This document shows positions 9,291 to 16,826 of a DNA stretch of 64,000 nt, one piece after another. Each line of letters begins with the position of its first letter. Position 1 is the stretch's first letter. Location of the stretch: NCBI GenBank assembly GCA_944390315.1, contig CALXPO010000025.1, positions 1-64,000 on the forward strand, in the 5' to 3' direction. Under the pieces are notes generated by a model. It searched no databases and had not been told where the DNA came from. It was given only the letters and a program-made list of their open reading frames with translations. The position numbers were made by a program, and so were the translations under genes. This DNA is from an uncultured Alphaproteobacteria bacterium. GTDB taxonomy: Bacteria > Pseudomonadota > Alphaproteobacteria > RF32 > CAG-239.

Positions 9291-9776
9291 ATGAAAAAGT
9301 TTATTTTGGGATTGATGAGCATATTGTTTTCTTTAGCAAATGCTCATGCAGAAATATATCACGGCATCGATATTGATGAAGTCTATTCTCAGAGCGATTG
9401 GAGCAGTAAGAATAAAATAAAAGAAATCATTGATGATTATACAATATGGCTTCAATATAATCATGAATTTACATCCTGTACTAAAAGTGACAGTCAAATT
9501 GATTGTATGGATGAACTTGCAAAAAATATTATGTCGCATTTTTATACAAACAATTACGAAAACAATATAAAAGACTATCAAAATTATGTTAAATCAACTT
9601 TAACTGTCTATGGTATCGCTTATTGTTTAAACAAATACAGTATTCCGTCAGGTAATACTTGTGAACAAGAAAAAAATGCTCATGTTATAAAACTCGTTAA
9701 GCAGTATATAAAAACTATGTTATTGCAAATTGAGAACAAAATTAGAGTATTTAGTTTTATAAAAGATTACAAATAA
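9291..9776 (+). CDS. Hypothetical secreted protein with four cysteines
   Basis: I do not recognise the family. The 161-aa product has a clear Sec signal peptide (MKKFILGLMSILFSLANAHA, cleavage expected before EIYHG). The mature part is about 140 aa, polar and helical. Its four Cys form two close groups (TSCTKSDSQIDC and AYCLN...NTC), which suggests disulfides in the periplasm. GAGG lies just before ATG 9291. The stop codon TAA is the first triplet of repeat copy A, so the present C-terminus may have been set by insertion of that element. Confidence 0.7.
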   Translation: MKKFILGLMSILFSLANAHAEIYHGIDIDEVYSQSDWSSKNKIKEIIDDYTIWLQYNHEFTSCTKSDSQIDCMDELAKNIMSHFYTNNYENNIKDYQNYVKSTLTVYGIAYCLNKYSIPSGNTCEQEKNAHVIKLVKQYIKTMLLQIENKIRVFSFIKDYK

Positions 9777-9917
9777 ATATCCCCCAGTAAACTGGGGGTT
9801 CTATAACAGCTACAAACCTTACGGTTTGACCACGCTCGTTGGCGTGGAGCGGTGTTGTTCCAATACCTTGGCATTCAGCCCCGAGTAAACTCGGGTTTTT
9901 TGTAAGGCAAGTCATAA
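9774..9917 (+). repeat. 144-bp multi-hairpin repeat, copy A
   Basis: First of five copies in this window. In order it carries hairpins CCCCCAGTAAACTGGGGG, CAAACCTTACGGTTTG, CCACGC-loop-GCGTGG, GGTGTTGTTCCAATACC and CCCGAGTAAACTCGGG. The element then runs out through GTAAGGCAA to an AT-rich end. The left end is TAAATATCC, whose TAA is the stop codon of the gene at 9291. The right end touches the terminator of the convergent gene at 9960. Confidence 0.9.
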
Positions 9918-9944
9918 AAAAAGAAAGGCCGCATCGCGGCCTTT
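9918..9944 (-). terminator. Terminator of the gene at 9960-11990
   Basis: A perfect 9-bp stem AAAGGCCGC / GCGGCCTTT (9924-9932 with 9936-9944) is followed on the minus strand by a long T-run. Confidence 0.9.
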
Positions 9945-9959
9945 CCTATAAAATTTAAG

Positions 9960-11990
9960 TTATATCCTTCCATCGTTATGTCTGTTATAGACATTTGTGA
10001 AAGTAGAACCATTTTGATGATTTTGCGATCTCCGTTGTCCGGCTCTTAATTGTTCCTGAAGTTTGCTAAAGTCATATTTAGGACTACCGATACGAACTAC
10101 TCCAATCGGAGGTAAGCCAAACTCAGCCAAATCAGATTTAACGTTGGTAATTTCGTCGACAGCTTCATTCAAATAAGGCTGAACGGCATCGCGGCTGGCA
10201 TTACCTTTATAAAAATCATCGTGAACAAGTCTTTTATATTCATCTTCAATTTTGATACTTGCTCGTTGTTCTTGTGTTTTCTCCATTAAGTCAAATAACT
10301 GAATGGCCGTTTTGGGAGGTATATCTCGGACAGGCGTATTTTCAATTCCGGCAATGATTTGTTTGAAGGCTTGTTTTTCATCCGGAGTTAAACTGGTGCA
10401 TCTATCAGATACCAGATAGGCAAGGGTACCGTCTGAGGAATCAATACCTTCTTTATAGGCATTATACAATTTTGAAACGGCTTTAGTTGCCCCAATTGCG
10501 GCAGCTGCACCATTTGAGTTAGCCGAACTGCTGGCTTTAATAATGCTTTCATATTTTGCGCGTAAGCCAAAATCTTCCCATAAATCACGGAATGGGGAGT
10601 AATCATATGCACCAATGGCATTACGGATACAACGACAGTCTGCATTATTTTTATTTTTTTCATCGGTCCAATCAATGCCTTTTTGTTGGAGCTGATAGGC
10701 AAATTCTAATGCTAAATCTTTTTTATATTTTAGAACTTTTGGGTTGTTCTTGCCGTTTTTAGCTTCTGAAGCATCCATCATCTTATCAAATTTGGTTTGT
10801 GACAGTTTGATACCAACCGGAACGACAAAAGCGCGGGCACAGGCAATACGAAATGCTGTTTGGTTTGGATCTGTCATAGGACCAAATTCAACTCTTGTAT
10901 TGCCCGCATCTCGGTGGGCTTCAACTATGGCATCGGCGTAAACGTCGGTTATAGGCTTGTTGTTTGGCATCGAAAATGAAATTTCAACTTTGCCGTTAGG
11001 TTGACGCTTAATATATATTTTGCATTCATGGCGGATATTAACATCTTTGGTTTTGCCATCAACGACGTTGTCTAATTTCATATTATCCGAATTTTCTTTA
11101 TCAAATGTCGTAAATACAGTGTATCCATTGTGGTGTGTTACAAAGTAGCTTAGATTACGACGTTTATTTTTGTCCATCCATTTTGTGACTGTCGTCAGAG
11201 CTTCTTTTGTCGCATCTTTTTTAGGATCGGCGTTTGTTACAGGAAGCGGCGCTACATTTGAATTTTCTGTTTCCAATGTACGCAAATCATTGTCTGTCGG
11301 TTGAGGTGCGTCGTTATTATTCTCATTTCCGCCTTCTGTTGACATAATCTTTTCCGGCTCTTTATTTTGAACCTTTTTCATGTCTTCTTTGGTTTGGTTG
11401 AACATATCTTGCGTAGCTGTGTCTGCGTTTTCTAATTTTAAGTCGTCCAAATTAACGATTGAGAGCAATCCACGTCGATCGAGGTAGGAAAGTATTTCTT
11501 TCAGTTTATCGGGAGACATGCTTCTGGGATCAAATGACAACTTGCCGTCATGTATTTGGAAAGACACGTCTGTCGGTTTCATGATTTCGACGGCCAAGAA
11601 TATATTACCATTTTCATCCTGACATATTTTTGCTTTGGCTTTGTCACTATCAGAATCGTTTGATGTGGAAGAAGGGGAATTGATGGTTTCTTGTTCTGTA
11701 TTTTTTTTCAAACCATAAAGTGCTGTATATATTTCGGGATTCTTTTCAAAAAGAGCTAATTCAGCTGCGGCTGTTTGCTTTGCAAATAATTCTTTTCTAT
11801 TTTGGATTAACTGGCTTTTGCCTTGTCTGGTTTCTCCTGTTGTCGCGGGGGCCTCGTTGATTGACGGAATATTACTTTTTAAGTATTGTCTGACGTCTTC
11901 GGGAGTAAAAGAATTTGTTTTGGCAAACTTTTGCATGTCCAATGCAAAGAACGGCATATCGTCTGAATTTTTTTTAGCATAAGTAACCAT
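9960..11990 (-). CDS. Large hypothetical protein, 676 aa
   Basis: I do not recognise the family. The protein is mostly polar. The N-terminal 230 residues contain Asn/Ser/Asp-rich linkers (around 115-125 and 215-250). A central part (about 265-385) looks folded, with an FVTHHNGYTVFTTF stretch and basic/aromatic beta-like runs. The helical C-terminal half ends in a Gln/Arg/Asn-rich tail. It has no signal peptide, membrane segment or recognised catalytic motif. The start at 11990 has AGGAG 6 nt upstream; an earlier ATG 15 nt upstream overlaps that site. It is a single-gene unit with its own terminator. A secreted effector or scaffold would fit the linker-rich build, but nothing visible proves it. 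Confidence 0.75.
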   Translation of the reverse strand: MVTYAKKNSDDMPFFALDMQKFAKTNSFTPEDVRQYLKSNIPSINEAPATTGETRQGKSQLIQNRKELFAKQTAAAELALFEKNPEIYTALYGLKKNTEQETINSPSSTSNDSDSDKAKAKICQDENGNIFLAVEIMKPTDVSFQIHDGKLSFDPRSMSPDKLKEILSYLDRRGLLSIVNLDDLKLENADTATQDMFNQTKEDMKKVQNKEPEKIMSTEGGNENNNDAPQPTDNDLRTLETENSNVAPLPVTNADPKKDATKEALTTVTKWMDKNKRRNLSYFVTHHNGYTVFTTFDKENSDNMKLDNVVDGKTKDVNIRHECKIYIKRQPNGKVEISFSMPNNKPITDVYADAIVEAHRDAGNTRVEFGPMTDPNQTAFRIACARAFVVPVGIKLSQTKFDKMMDASEAKNGKNNPKVLKYKKDLALEFAYQLQQKGIDWTDEKNKNNADCRCIRNAIGAYDYSPFRDLWEDFGLRAKYESIIKASSSANSNGAAAAIGATKAVSKLYNAYKEGIDSSDGTLAYLVSDRCTSLTPDEKQAFKQIIAGIENTPVRDIPPKTAIQLFDLMEKTQEQRASIKIEDEYKRLVHDDFYKGNASRDAVQPYLNEAVDEITNVKSDLAEFGLPPIGVVRIGSPKYDFSKLQEQLRAGQRRSQNHQNGSTFTNVYNRHNDGRI

Positions 11991-12072
11991 TGAATTCTCC
12001 TTCATTTTTTTATCTGAATTATATCATAGCATAATTGTACAAAAAATCAAGTATTTTTGACAAAAAATAGAA

Positions 12073-12729
12073 TTAATGATATTTTCGTATAATACTGCTT
12101 AATATTCCTTGTATTTTGACTCTTGAGGGATGAAATTTTCGAATTTCATAATCTTTATTGCATGGGACAAGCCATATTTCATCTTTTTTCTTTTGCCATA
12201 TTTTCAGCGTTGCTTCTTCATCATCTATCAATGCCACGACAATTTGTCCGTTTTCGGCCGTTTCGCTTTTGCGGATAATGGCCGTGTCTCCGTTCATAAT
12301 TCCGGCTTCAATCATTGATTCACCTTCGATTGTAAGGGCATAAAAAGTTCCTTTTGAAACCATATCATAGGGAACGGTGAAAAATTCATTTTCATTGGTA
12401 ATGGCTGCAATCGGAGTACCGGCAGCAATTTTACCGTATAGGGGAATTTGTACCGCGGCTCCGAGCAAGGCTTGTTTGGCTTTTTTTTCTTCTTCTATTA
12501 TTTCTCTGGGTTTAAAACGAGGTATTTTCAGAACTTCTAATGCGCGTGCTTTATGCGGAAGTTTTTTGATAAAATCGCGTTCAATCAATTCTTCGATAAG
12601 TGAGTGGATTCCTGATTTGGATTTAATCCCAACGGCTTGCTTCATTTCTTCAAAAGACGGACAACAGCCGTGTTCTTTAATGGAATTATCAATAAACATC
12701 AAAAGTTTATATTGCTTTGGCGTTAACAT
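12073..12729 (-). CDS. lexA: LexA repressor, SOS regulator and autoprotease
   Basis: Represses DNA-damage genes and inactivates itself when RecA filaments form. Of its 218 aa, the N-terminal winged helix-turn-helix occupies about 1-65. The self-cleavage bond is A103-G104 (KIAAGTP), and the catalytic dyad is S138 (EGESMIEAG) and K176 (ATLKIW). All key residues are intact, so the SOS switch should work. Overlapping GTTC-N7-GTTC operators lie 17 bp upstream of the start, implying autoregulation. It is divergent from lysS. Confidence 0.97.
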   Translation of the reverse strand: MLTPKQYKLLMFIDNSIKEHGCCPSFEEMKQAVGIKSKSGIHSLIEELIERDFIKKLPHKARALEVLKIPRFKPREIIEEEKKAKQALLGAAVQIPLYGKIAAGTPIAAITNENEFFTVPYDMVSKGTFYALTIEGESMIEAGIMNGDTAIIRKSETAENGQIVVALIDDEEATLKIWQKKKDEIWLVPCNKDYEIRKFHPSRVKIQGILSSIIRKYH

Positions 12730-12745
12730 TTTTTTCTCCGTTCTC

Positions 12746-12771
12746 GTTCTTATTATGTTCTAAATGAGTTC
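12746..12771. promoter_or_regulatory. Two overlapping alphaproteobacterial LexA boxes
   Basis: Direct repeats GTTC at 12746, 12757 and 12768 are each exactly 11 bp apart, giving two GTTC-N7-GTTC boxes that share the middle repeat. Further GTTC copies at 12740 and 12777 have other spacing. This is the known alphaproteobacterial SOS operator, placed just upstream of lexA. Confidence 0.9.
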
Positions 12772-12797
12772 TTTTTGTTCGTCAAGCAAATATTAGG

Positions 12798-12826
12798 TTG
12801 AAAAGTTTTTTGCTTTTGTTTATAGT
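12798..12826 (+). promoter_or_regulatory. lysS promoter
   Basis: TTGAAA (12798-12803), a 17-bp spacer and TATAGT (12821-12826) predict a start near 12833. It lies 27 bp from the LexA boxes. The sequence TTGAAAAGTTTTTT around the -35 recurs at the tpiA promoter. Confidence 0.75.
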
Positions 12827-12875
12827 TAGTGCAAAAAAATATGTACAAGAATTTTATAGTTACAGGAAGTTATCG

Positions 12876-14345
12876 ATGGCTACAGAAAATAATATTCATA
12901 GAGAGTCCAGACTAGCAAAACTTAATACTTTGCTCGAAAAAGGATACAATCCTTATCCTTATTGCTTTAAGCCAAATGCTTATGCCGCTCAGTTGCAAGA
13001 TAAATATAAAGATTTGCCTGCAGGTGAAAGTACTGAAGACAGAGTAACCGTTGCCGGACGTGCTATGGCTGTTCGTAACAGCGGTATGTTTATTGACTTG
13101 AAAGATATTAGCGGAAAAATTCAAATATTTTGTCATAAAAATAATTTGAGTGAACCAGATTTAGAACTCTTGAAATGTTTGGATGTGGGCGATTTGGTCG
13201 GTGTTACGGGGTTTGTTAGACGTACTCCAAGAGGTGAATTATCTGTCGCTGCCGAAAAATTTGATATTATCGGAAAGTCTTTGCAACCTTTACCCGAAAA
13301 ATTTCACGGTTTGACAGATGTAGAAGCAAGATATCGTCAACGTTATGTCGACTTTATTATGAACGATGACAGTCGCGAGATTTTTAAAAAACGTTGCCAA
13401 ATTACTTCTGCTATTCGTCGTTATTTCGAAGAACATGGTTTTTTGGAAGTCGAAACCCCTATGTTGCATCCGATTATGGGCGGTGCTAACGCTAAACCTT
13501 TTATTACTCACCATAATGCATTGGATATGGATTTGTATTTGCGTATTGCTCCCGAATTGTATTTGAAACGTCTGGTCGTCGGCGGTTTGGACCGTGTGTT
13601 TGAAATTGGACGTAATTTTCGTAATGAGGGCGTCGATAAAAAACATAATCCTGAATTTACGGGGTTGGAAGCCTATCAAGCCTATGCCGACTATAACGAT
13701 ATGGCAGAACTTATTCCCGATTTGATACGATATGTTTGTGAACAAGTCTTAGGTAAGCCCTCATTTACCTATAAAGGCGTCGAAATCGATGTTTCAAAGC
13801 CATTTCCTAAAAAGTCTATTGTCGATTTGGTAAAAGAATATGCCGGTATCGATTTGATGAAAGCGCAAACAGTCGAAGAAGCAAAAGAAATGGCCAAATC
13901 TATCGGAATAGATGCCAGTCAATGCTCTAATTGGGGTAAGGTCGTTCAACTCGTTTTTGATGAAAAAGTCGAGGCTAATTTAATTCAACCGATTTTGGTA
14001 ATGGATATGCCGCGCGATATATCTCCTTTGGCCAAAACACACCGCAGCAATCCTCGGTTGGTTGAGCATTTTGATGCTTATGCTTGCGGTATGGAACTCG
14101 GATGTGCTTATTCCGAATTGTCCAACCCGCTTGAACAACGTGCACGTTTCGAAGCTCAATGCGCAGAGCGTGAAGCCGGTGATGATGAAGCTCAAATGCT
14201 TGATGAAGACTATGTCAATGCTTTGGAAAATGCTCTGCCTCCAACAGGCGGCATGGGAATGGGAATCGACCGTTTGGCTATTCTTTTGACCGATGCCGAT
14301 ACTATTCGCGATGTTATTGCTTTTCCAACATTACGTAATAAATAA
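12876..14345 (+). CDS. lysS: Lysyl-tRNA synthetase, class II
   Basis: Charges tRNA-Lys with lysine in the cytoplasm. The 489-aa protein has an N-terminal OB-fold anticodon-binding domain (about 45-145) and a class II catalytic core. Motif 2 is [20 protein letters not shown] and motif 3 is [10 protein letters not shown] near the C-terminus. The start at 12876 (MATENN) has AGGAAG 7-8 nt upstream. An upstream in-frame TTG is actually part of the promoter -35, so it cannot be the start. It is followed 9 bp later by the deacetylase-family gene. Confidence 0.97.
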   Translation: MATENNIHRESRLAKLNTLLEKGYNPYPYCFKPNAYAAQLQDKYKDLPAGESTEDRVTVAGRAMAVRNSGMFIDLKDISGKIQIFCHKNNLSEPDLELLKCLDVGDLVGVTGFVRRTPRGELSVAAEKFDIIGKSLQPLPEKFHGLTDVEARYRQRYVDFIMNDDSREIFKKRCQITSAIRRYFEEHGFLEVETPMLHPIMGGANAKPFITHHNALDMDLYLRIAPELYLKRLVVGGLDRVFEIGRNFRNEGVDKKHNPEFTGLEAYQAYADYNDMAELIPDLIRYVCEQVLGKPSFTYKGVEIDVSKPFPKKSIVDLVKEYAGIDLMKAQTVEEAKEMAKSIGIDASQCSNWGKVVQLVFDEKVEANLIQPILVMDMPRDISPLAKTHRSNPRLVEHFDAYACGMELGCAYSELSNPLEQRARFEAQCAEREAGDDEAQMLDEDYVNALENALPPTGGMGMGIDRLAILLTDADTIRDVIAFPTLRNK

Positions 14346-14354
14346 TAATTAATT

Positions 14355-15488
14355 ATGACCGACTACCTTAAAAAATTTTTTCAACCGTTCTCACCTAGAC
14401 TTAAAAGGTGCGGACGGTTGTCTTTTTTTTCTAAGGTAGTTTTATCTGTTGTTTTCTGCTTTCCCTTAACTGTTGTAGCTGAGGAGCTTGATAAAAATCA
14501 GGCAAAATTGGATAATGAATATATTCAAGAGGCTCTCGCTTTGGATGAAACAGAAGCACAAAATTTATTAGAATTGGAAAATGCCGTCAATGCCGAAGTT
14601 TCTGAGGTTTTACTGCCTCCTGAAAATACTTGGGAGCAAAAAGTTTCTTATATCAACGAAATAGAACTTCCGGCACAAATTATTTACGATTTTTACGAAG
14701 AAAACTTACCCGATGATGTCATCTTGCCGAATCAAGAACAAAAAAGACATCCGAAAATCAGTTCTATTAAAATTGAATTGACTCGTAAGCCGCCGTATTT
14801 TGGTAAAAAACCTTTGATTGCTATCGTGATTGACGATATGGGCGTCAGCAAACGTCGGACGGCGGATATCATTTCGCTCAAATATCCTTTGACTTCGTCT
14901 TTCTTAACATACGTTGATAATCTTGATAAACAAATTGCTCAAGCTCGAAAATCAGGTCATGAAATTATGGCACATTTGCCCATGGAGCCTCAGGCCAGTT
15001 TGAATGTATCTCCTGACGTACTGACAACTCAAATGGAGGATCAACAGATTAAAAGCGGGCTTTCTCAGATGTTGAATAAATTTAACAATATCAAAGGGGT
15101 AAATAACCATATGGGGAGCAAATTTACCGAAGATGAAAAACGTATGAATACAATTATGCAGGAGTTAGCCAAAAGAAACTTGTTCTTTCTTGACTCCAAA
15201 ACCACCGCAAAATCCGTCGGAGAAAAAACAGCGCATATTCATAATGTGCAGTATGTTTCTCGAAATGTCTTCTTAGATAATCAAGATAAATTTGACTATA
15301 TTATGCGCCAGCTGCGTCAGCTCGAAAAAATAGCTTATCACAATGGTTATGCCGTAGCTATCGGCCATCCCAAAGCACAAACATTCAATGCGCTTAAGGT
15401 CTGGTTGCCCACAGTACAGGGAAGAGGATTAAAACTGGTGCCATTGAGTCAGATTGTAAAAATATTAAACGGTGAAAATAGTAACTAA
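14355..15488 (+). CDS. Divergent polysaccharide deacetylase family protein (YibQ/DUF610-like)
   Basis: A 377-aa protein of the divergent polysaccharide deacetylase family. An N-terminal membrane anchor or signal (about 23-42) is followed by an acidic spacer to about 145. The NodB-like barrel starts at IAIVIDDMGVSKRRT and continues through GHEIMAHLPMEPQ, NHMGSKFTEDE, LFFLDSKTTA and AVAIGHPKAQT, which are typical family motifs. It is probably periplasmic, acting on envelope glycan; the substrate is not known for this family. It lies 9 bp after lysS and may be read from the lysS promoter. An AT-rich gene end overlaps the region leading to the next gene. Confidence 0.85.
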   Translation: MTDYLKKFFQPFSPRLKRCGRLSFFSKVVLSVVFCFPLTVVAEELDKNQAKLDNEYIQEALALDETEAQNLLELENAVNAEVSEVLLPPENTWEQKVSYINEIELPAQIIYDFYEENLPDDVILPNQEQKRHPKISSIKIELTRKPPYFGKKPLIAIVIDDMGVSKRRTADIISLKYPLTSSFLTYVDNLDKQIAQARKSGHEIMAHLPMEPQASLNVSPDVLTTQMEDQQIKSGLSQMLNKFNNIKGVNNHMGSKFTEDEKRMNTIMQELAKRNLFFLDSKTTAKSVGEKTAHIHNVQYVSRNVFLDNQDKFDYIMRQLRQLEKIAYHNGYAVAIGHPKAQTFNALKVWLPTVQGRGLKLVPLSQIVKILNGENSN

Positions 15489-15507
15489 ACTAAGTGGAGA
15501 TATTTGT

Positions 15508-16269
15508 ATGTTGTATGATGTTATAATACCAATGGGTGATTGTTGTGCTCCGGCGCATTATTTGAGTACTTTGGGAAAAAGAACTTGTGCTTTTCCATTC
15601 GACTGGATAACACCGCTTTCTTTTTCTCATGCGGTTAATTTGATTGAAAATAATTTCGACAATTTTTTTGATAAAAAAAATTTGGAACCTTGCGAAAGTG
15701 CAAACAAAGAACATGTGGGATATTTTGATAATCATGAAAAGTTGTTTTTTTATCATGATTTTACAGATTATTCACTTTTTGATAAAGAATATCCGGAAAT
15801 AAAAAAGAAATATGACAGAAGAATACAACGTTTATATCAATTGATTGAAAATAGTCAAAATATCTTATATGTACATGTCGGTGCCGTTGAAACGGAAATA
15901 GCTAATCCTGAGGATGATTGTGCCGCATTAAATAAGTTAAAAAGTTTATATCCCAATAAGAAACATCATCTGTTATATCTTTTTTTGTCAGATGACCAAA
16001 GTAAAAAAGGCTGTTTTGAGAAAAAAAATGTCGGTGATGATATTGATTATTATGTATGTTTTGAGGATAGTATAATCAAAAAGGATAATCCCAGATATGC
16101 AAAATTTCAGTCAAGCATCAAAAAAATTATTTTAAAATATAAAGCCAGAAGAAATTTCGGTTATTTAATGCAAAGATTAAAGTATCGCTTGCTTTATCTT
16201 CTTAGCAAACTCACATTTAATAACAAAATCAAGAGCAAGGTGAAATCTTACTATAAAGAATACCGGTAA
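15508..16269 (+). CDS. DUF1796 family (putative papain-like cysteine peptidase) protein
   Basis: A 253-aa protein with the DUF1796 opening: MLYDVIIPMGDCCAPA, then TCAFPFDWI, then repeated alpha/beta elements and an ILYVHVGAVE strand near 130. The family is annotated as papain-like cysteine peptidases but often sits with surface-polysaccharide genes, so peptidase activity is uncertain. C13 or C14 would be the candidate nucleophile. GGAGA lies 7-8 nt before ATG 15508. It starts 19 bp after the deacetylase gene. Its C-terminus is Lys/Arg/Tyr-rich. AT content is higher than in lysS, which suggests a mobile surface-glycan function. Confidence 0.7.
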   Translation: MLYDVIIPMGDCCAPAHYLSTLGKRTCAFPFDWITPLSFSHAVNLIENNFDNFFDKKNLEPCESANKEHVGYFDNHEKLFFYHDFTDYSLFDKEYPEIKKKYDRRIQRLYQLIENSQNILYVHVGAVETEIANPEDDCAALNKLKSLYPNKKHHLLYLFLSDDQSKKGCFEKKNVGDDIDYYVCFEDSIIKKDNPRYAKFQSSIKKIILKYKARRNFGYLMQRLKYRLLYLLSKLTFNNKIKSKVKSYYKEYR

Positions 16270-16536
16270 TATACGAATTTCGTGAGAAATAAATTTTGCT
16301 CTGTTTGTGGTAATGTTTATCACGCTTTTAAAAATCGGGGCAGGGTGCAAATATTTTGTTTATTGATAGGAGATATTTGTATCCTGCGCTCAGTAAAGGA
16401 AAAGATTATAAATTAAAAAATATCTTTGCCGGTCGAATTTTTCAATCTGTCGCAAATTTTATGTTTGGATGATGCTTATCTGTGCAAGCTGAGAGAATTT
16501 CAACCTTTGGGTTGTCAAATTTTGCTTTTGAATTAT
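16270..16536. other. Gene-free stretch before tRNA-Leu
   Basis: I see no convincing gene in this part of the 363-bp gap up to tRNA-Leu. It has a second copy of the 14-mer GGAGATATTTGTAT (about 16368-16381), which also precedes the start at 15508. It also has an undisrupted stretch of about 45 codons without an acceptable start. It may be a decayed downstream duplicate. Confidence 0.3.
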
Positions 16537-16566
16537 AAAAAACACCGGTCAATCCGGTGTTTTTTT
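16537..16566. terminator. Bidirectional terminator after the DUF1796 gene
   Basis: A perfect 12-bp stem AAAAAACACCGG / CCGGTGTTTTTT (16537-16548 with 16554-16565), loop TCAAT, has T-runs in both directions. Confidence 0.85.
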
Positions 16567-16600
16567 AAACTACCTATCTAGCCTGCAGTTTTCTTATTAC

Positions 16601-16630
16601 AAAAAAAACTCTGACATTTGTCAGAGTTTT
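16601..16630 (-). terminator. Terminator of tRNA-Leu
   Basis: A stem AAAACTCTGACA / TGTCAGAGTTTT (16605-16616 with 16619-16630) ends on the minus strand in a run of eight Ts, directly after the tRNA 3' end. Confidence 0.85.
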
Positions 16631-16632
16631 GT

Positions 16633-16718
16633 TGGTAGGGGTAGTCAGACTCGAACTGACACGGCCTGAGGCCACAAGATTTTGAGTCTAGCGCGTCTAC
16701 CAATTCCGCCATACCCCC
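16633..16718 (-). tRNA. tRNA-Leu (anticodon CAA)
   Basis: An 86-nt class II tRNA with a long variable arm. The acceptor GGGGGTA pairs with TACCCCT (one G-T pair at the end), the D-arm has GGTAGACGCG, and the anticodon loop CTCAAAA carries CAA. The variable stem is GGCCTCAGGCC-like, the T-arm is AGTTCGAGTCT, and CCA is encoded. The anticodon stem CTAGA/TCTTG has one T-T mismatch. Confidence 0.95.
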
Positions 16719-16734
16719 GTTATGAACAGACAAA

Positions 16735-16763
16735 CAAATAACCGATATTTTTTGATACGTCAA
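16735..16763 (-). promoter_or_regulatory. tRNA-Leu promoter
   Basis: On the minus strand, TTGACG (16763-16758), 17 bp and TATTTG (16740-16735) place the start about 10 nt upstream of the tRNA. The -35 hexamer is the same as at the tRNA-Cys promoter. Confidence 0.55.
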
Positions 16764-16826
16764 TAGTTTTTTTACTAAAATATGTTATTTTTTTACCATA
16801 AAAATATTTTATCTTGGAGAAGGACA

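Noticed and set aside
12798..12875. N-terminal extension of lysS from an upstream TTG
   Set aside because: That TTG is the -35 of the lysS promoter, so it would not be in the mRNA; MATENN at 12876 has a ribosome site.
16425..16560. A possible gene remnant ending in LLLNYKK
   Set aside because: It has no start and no recognisable family, and runs into a terminator; reported only as an empty stretch.
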